Below, in pieces: positions 13,995 through 14,449 of a stretch of 14,449 bases of DNA. Position numbers and translations under genes: made by a program. The DNA comes from Alphaproteobacteria bacterium. GTDB taxonomy: Bacteria; Pseudomonadota; Alphaproteobacteria; Rickettsiales; JAFLCR01. The stretch lies in NCBI GenBank assembly GCA_017302755.1, contig JAFLCR010000031.1, positions 1 through 14,449 of the forward strand. The letters run 5' to 3'. Below the pieces are notes generated by a model. The model was given only the letters and a program-made list of their open reading frames with translations, was not told the origin of the DNA and did not search any database. Positions within the stretch are counted from its first letter, which is position 1. Every line of letters begins with the position of its first letter.

Positions 13995-14312
13995 TCATAC
14001 GGTTTCAGCGAGCACCCAGTCGAGGAACCCTTTTCTTCCACCTTCCAAATGCATCGCCAGCACGGCGGAGCAGGCATAGGGGTGAAGCTTCTCCACTTCC
14101 ACCATCACGGCGTCCAGCAAATCACGCTTTGTTTTCAAGAACATTACTGCCTCGGCGCTGGTTTCCAGCTTCCCCTCCCAGCGGTAATGCGACTCCGCAC
14201 CCGGAAGGATATTGGCACAGGCAATCAGTCGCTTCTCGAGCAGGCTTGCCGCTATCTGGCGACCTACAGTCATTTCCGGCACCGTAACGTAAACCAGCAA
14301 CACATCCGTCAT
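13995..14312 (-). CDS. cutA: CutA-like divalent-cation tolerance protein
   Basis: The 105-residue protein shows the CutA pattern: LLVYVTVPEMTVGRQIAASL, LIACANILPG near 29-38, SHYRWEGKLE at 41-50, an EAVMFLKTK strand, and LHPY at 77-80. CutA proteins form stable PII-like trimers; the old link to copper tolerance is poorly explained. The region after HPY is unusual: the common EVPE-type sequence is replaced by ACSAVLAM, so the cleft residues differ from typical members. The start at 14312 is supported by GGGAGG 7 nt upstream. The open frame extends to 14348, but that would run into the terminator hairpin. It is on the same strand as tRNA-Gln. Confidence 0.88.
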   Translation of the reverse strand: MTDVLLVYVTVPEMTVGRQIAASLLEKRLIACANILPGAESHYRWEGKLETSAEAVMFLKTKRDLLDAVMVEVEKLHPYACSAVLAMHLEGGRKGFLDWVLAETV

Positions 14313-14332
14313 GACACATCCTCCCAACCCAT

Positions 14333-14359
14333 AAAAAAGGGCCGGCAAAAGCCGGCCCT
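14333..14359 (-). terminator. Strong rho-independent terminator of the edge gene
   Basis: AGGGCCGGC (14338-14346) and GCCGGCCCT (14351-14359) form a 9-bp GC-rich stem with a 4-nt loop. On the minus strand it is followed by TTTTTT. It ends 20 nt before the cutA-like start codon and starts 20 nt after the stop of the gene at the right edge. Confidence 0.85.
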
Positions 14360-14379
14360 GTCAACCTAGAAGAAGAAGT

Positions 14380-14449
14380 TTAGTTAAAGCGGAAACGCAG
14401 CATGCAGAGCGGCGCCTGGTTCAGCGTATTGTAAACGTTGGGGGTCGGC
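14380..14449 (-). CDS. C-terminal end of a gene running off the right edge (possibly outer-membrane beta-barrel)
   Basis: A minus-strand frame enters from the right edge and ends in TAA at 14382-14380. The last residues are PTPNVYNTLNQAPLCMLRFR, then F and N. The alternating LRFRFN end resembles a terminal beta-strand of an outer-membrane protein, but the piece is too short to assign. The perfectly placed terminator downstream supports a real gene end here. Another frame (ending in AAFPL) is open over the same short stretch, so the reading frame is not certain. Confidence 0.4.
   Translation of the reverse strand, partial: PTPNVYNTLNQAPLCMLRFRFN

Overview
This 14.4 kb window looks chromosomal and alphaproteobacterial. 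The signs are coding GC that looks to be roughly 55-60% (judged by eye), a cytoplasmic HAMP-array sensor kinase of a type common in that class, and a GGAAC-N17-GGTT sequence resembling an EcfG (alphaproteobacterial general stress sigma factor) promoter in front of the trehalose gene. No species can be named. There is no insertion sequence, phage gene or CRISPR array.

Layout. (1) 1-1793, minus strand: the N-terminal part of a large HAMP-array sensor kinase runs off the left edge, preceded by a single-domain response regulator. (2) 1932-8302, plus strand: a bifunctional trehalose enzyme with the phosphatase half in front of the synthase half, a YcaD-like MFS transporter starting 3 nt later, then a phospholipase D/cardiolipin synthase-like protein with a C-terminal VTT membrane domain, overlapping an EEP-family phosphodiesterase by ATGA. 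This reads as an osmotic/general-stress and membrane-lipid block. (3) 8477-13759: a regulated cluster around an ArsR-family repressor of the BigR/SqrR/YgaV (sulfide/persulfide) type. A YgaP-like rhodanese lies on the minus strand beside the repressor. Divergently, an RND adaptor, an RND permease and two small DUF2892 membrane proteins lie on the plus strand. Two nearly identical palindromes, ATTAG-N6-CTAA(T/C), sit at the rhodanese promoter and in the repressor/adaptor divergent promoter. (4) 13801-14449, minus strand: a tRNA-Gln(TTG) with promoter and terminator, a cutA-like gene, a strong terminator and the last codons of an edge gene.

How it fits together. The third block is the most interesting. 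The two halves of E. coli YgaP (rhodanese plus membrane domain) appear as separate genes at opposite ends of a cluster that also holds an RND efflux pair, all plausibly under one persulfide-type repressor. The inference is a sulfur-stress-induced module that couples rhodanese chemistry to export of an unknown substrate. The repressor seems to lack the C-terminal cysteine of the classical dithiol sensors. The trehalose gene with its unusual domain order and stress-type promoter is the second point of interest.
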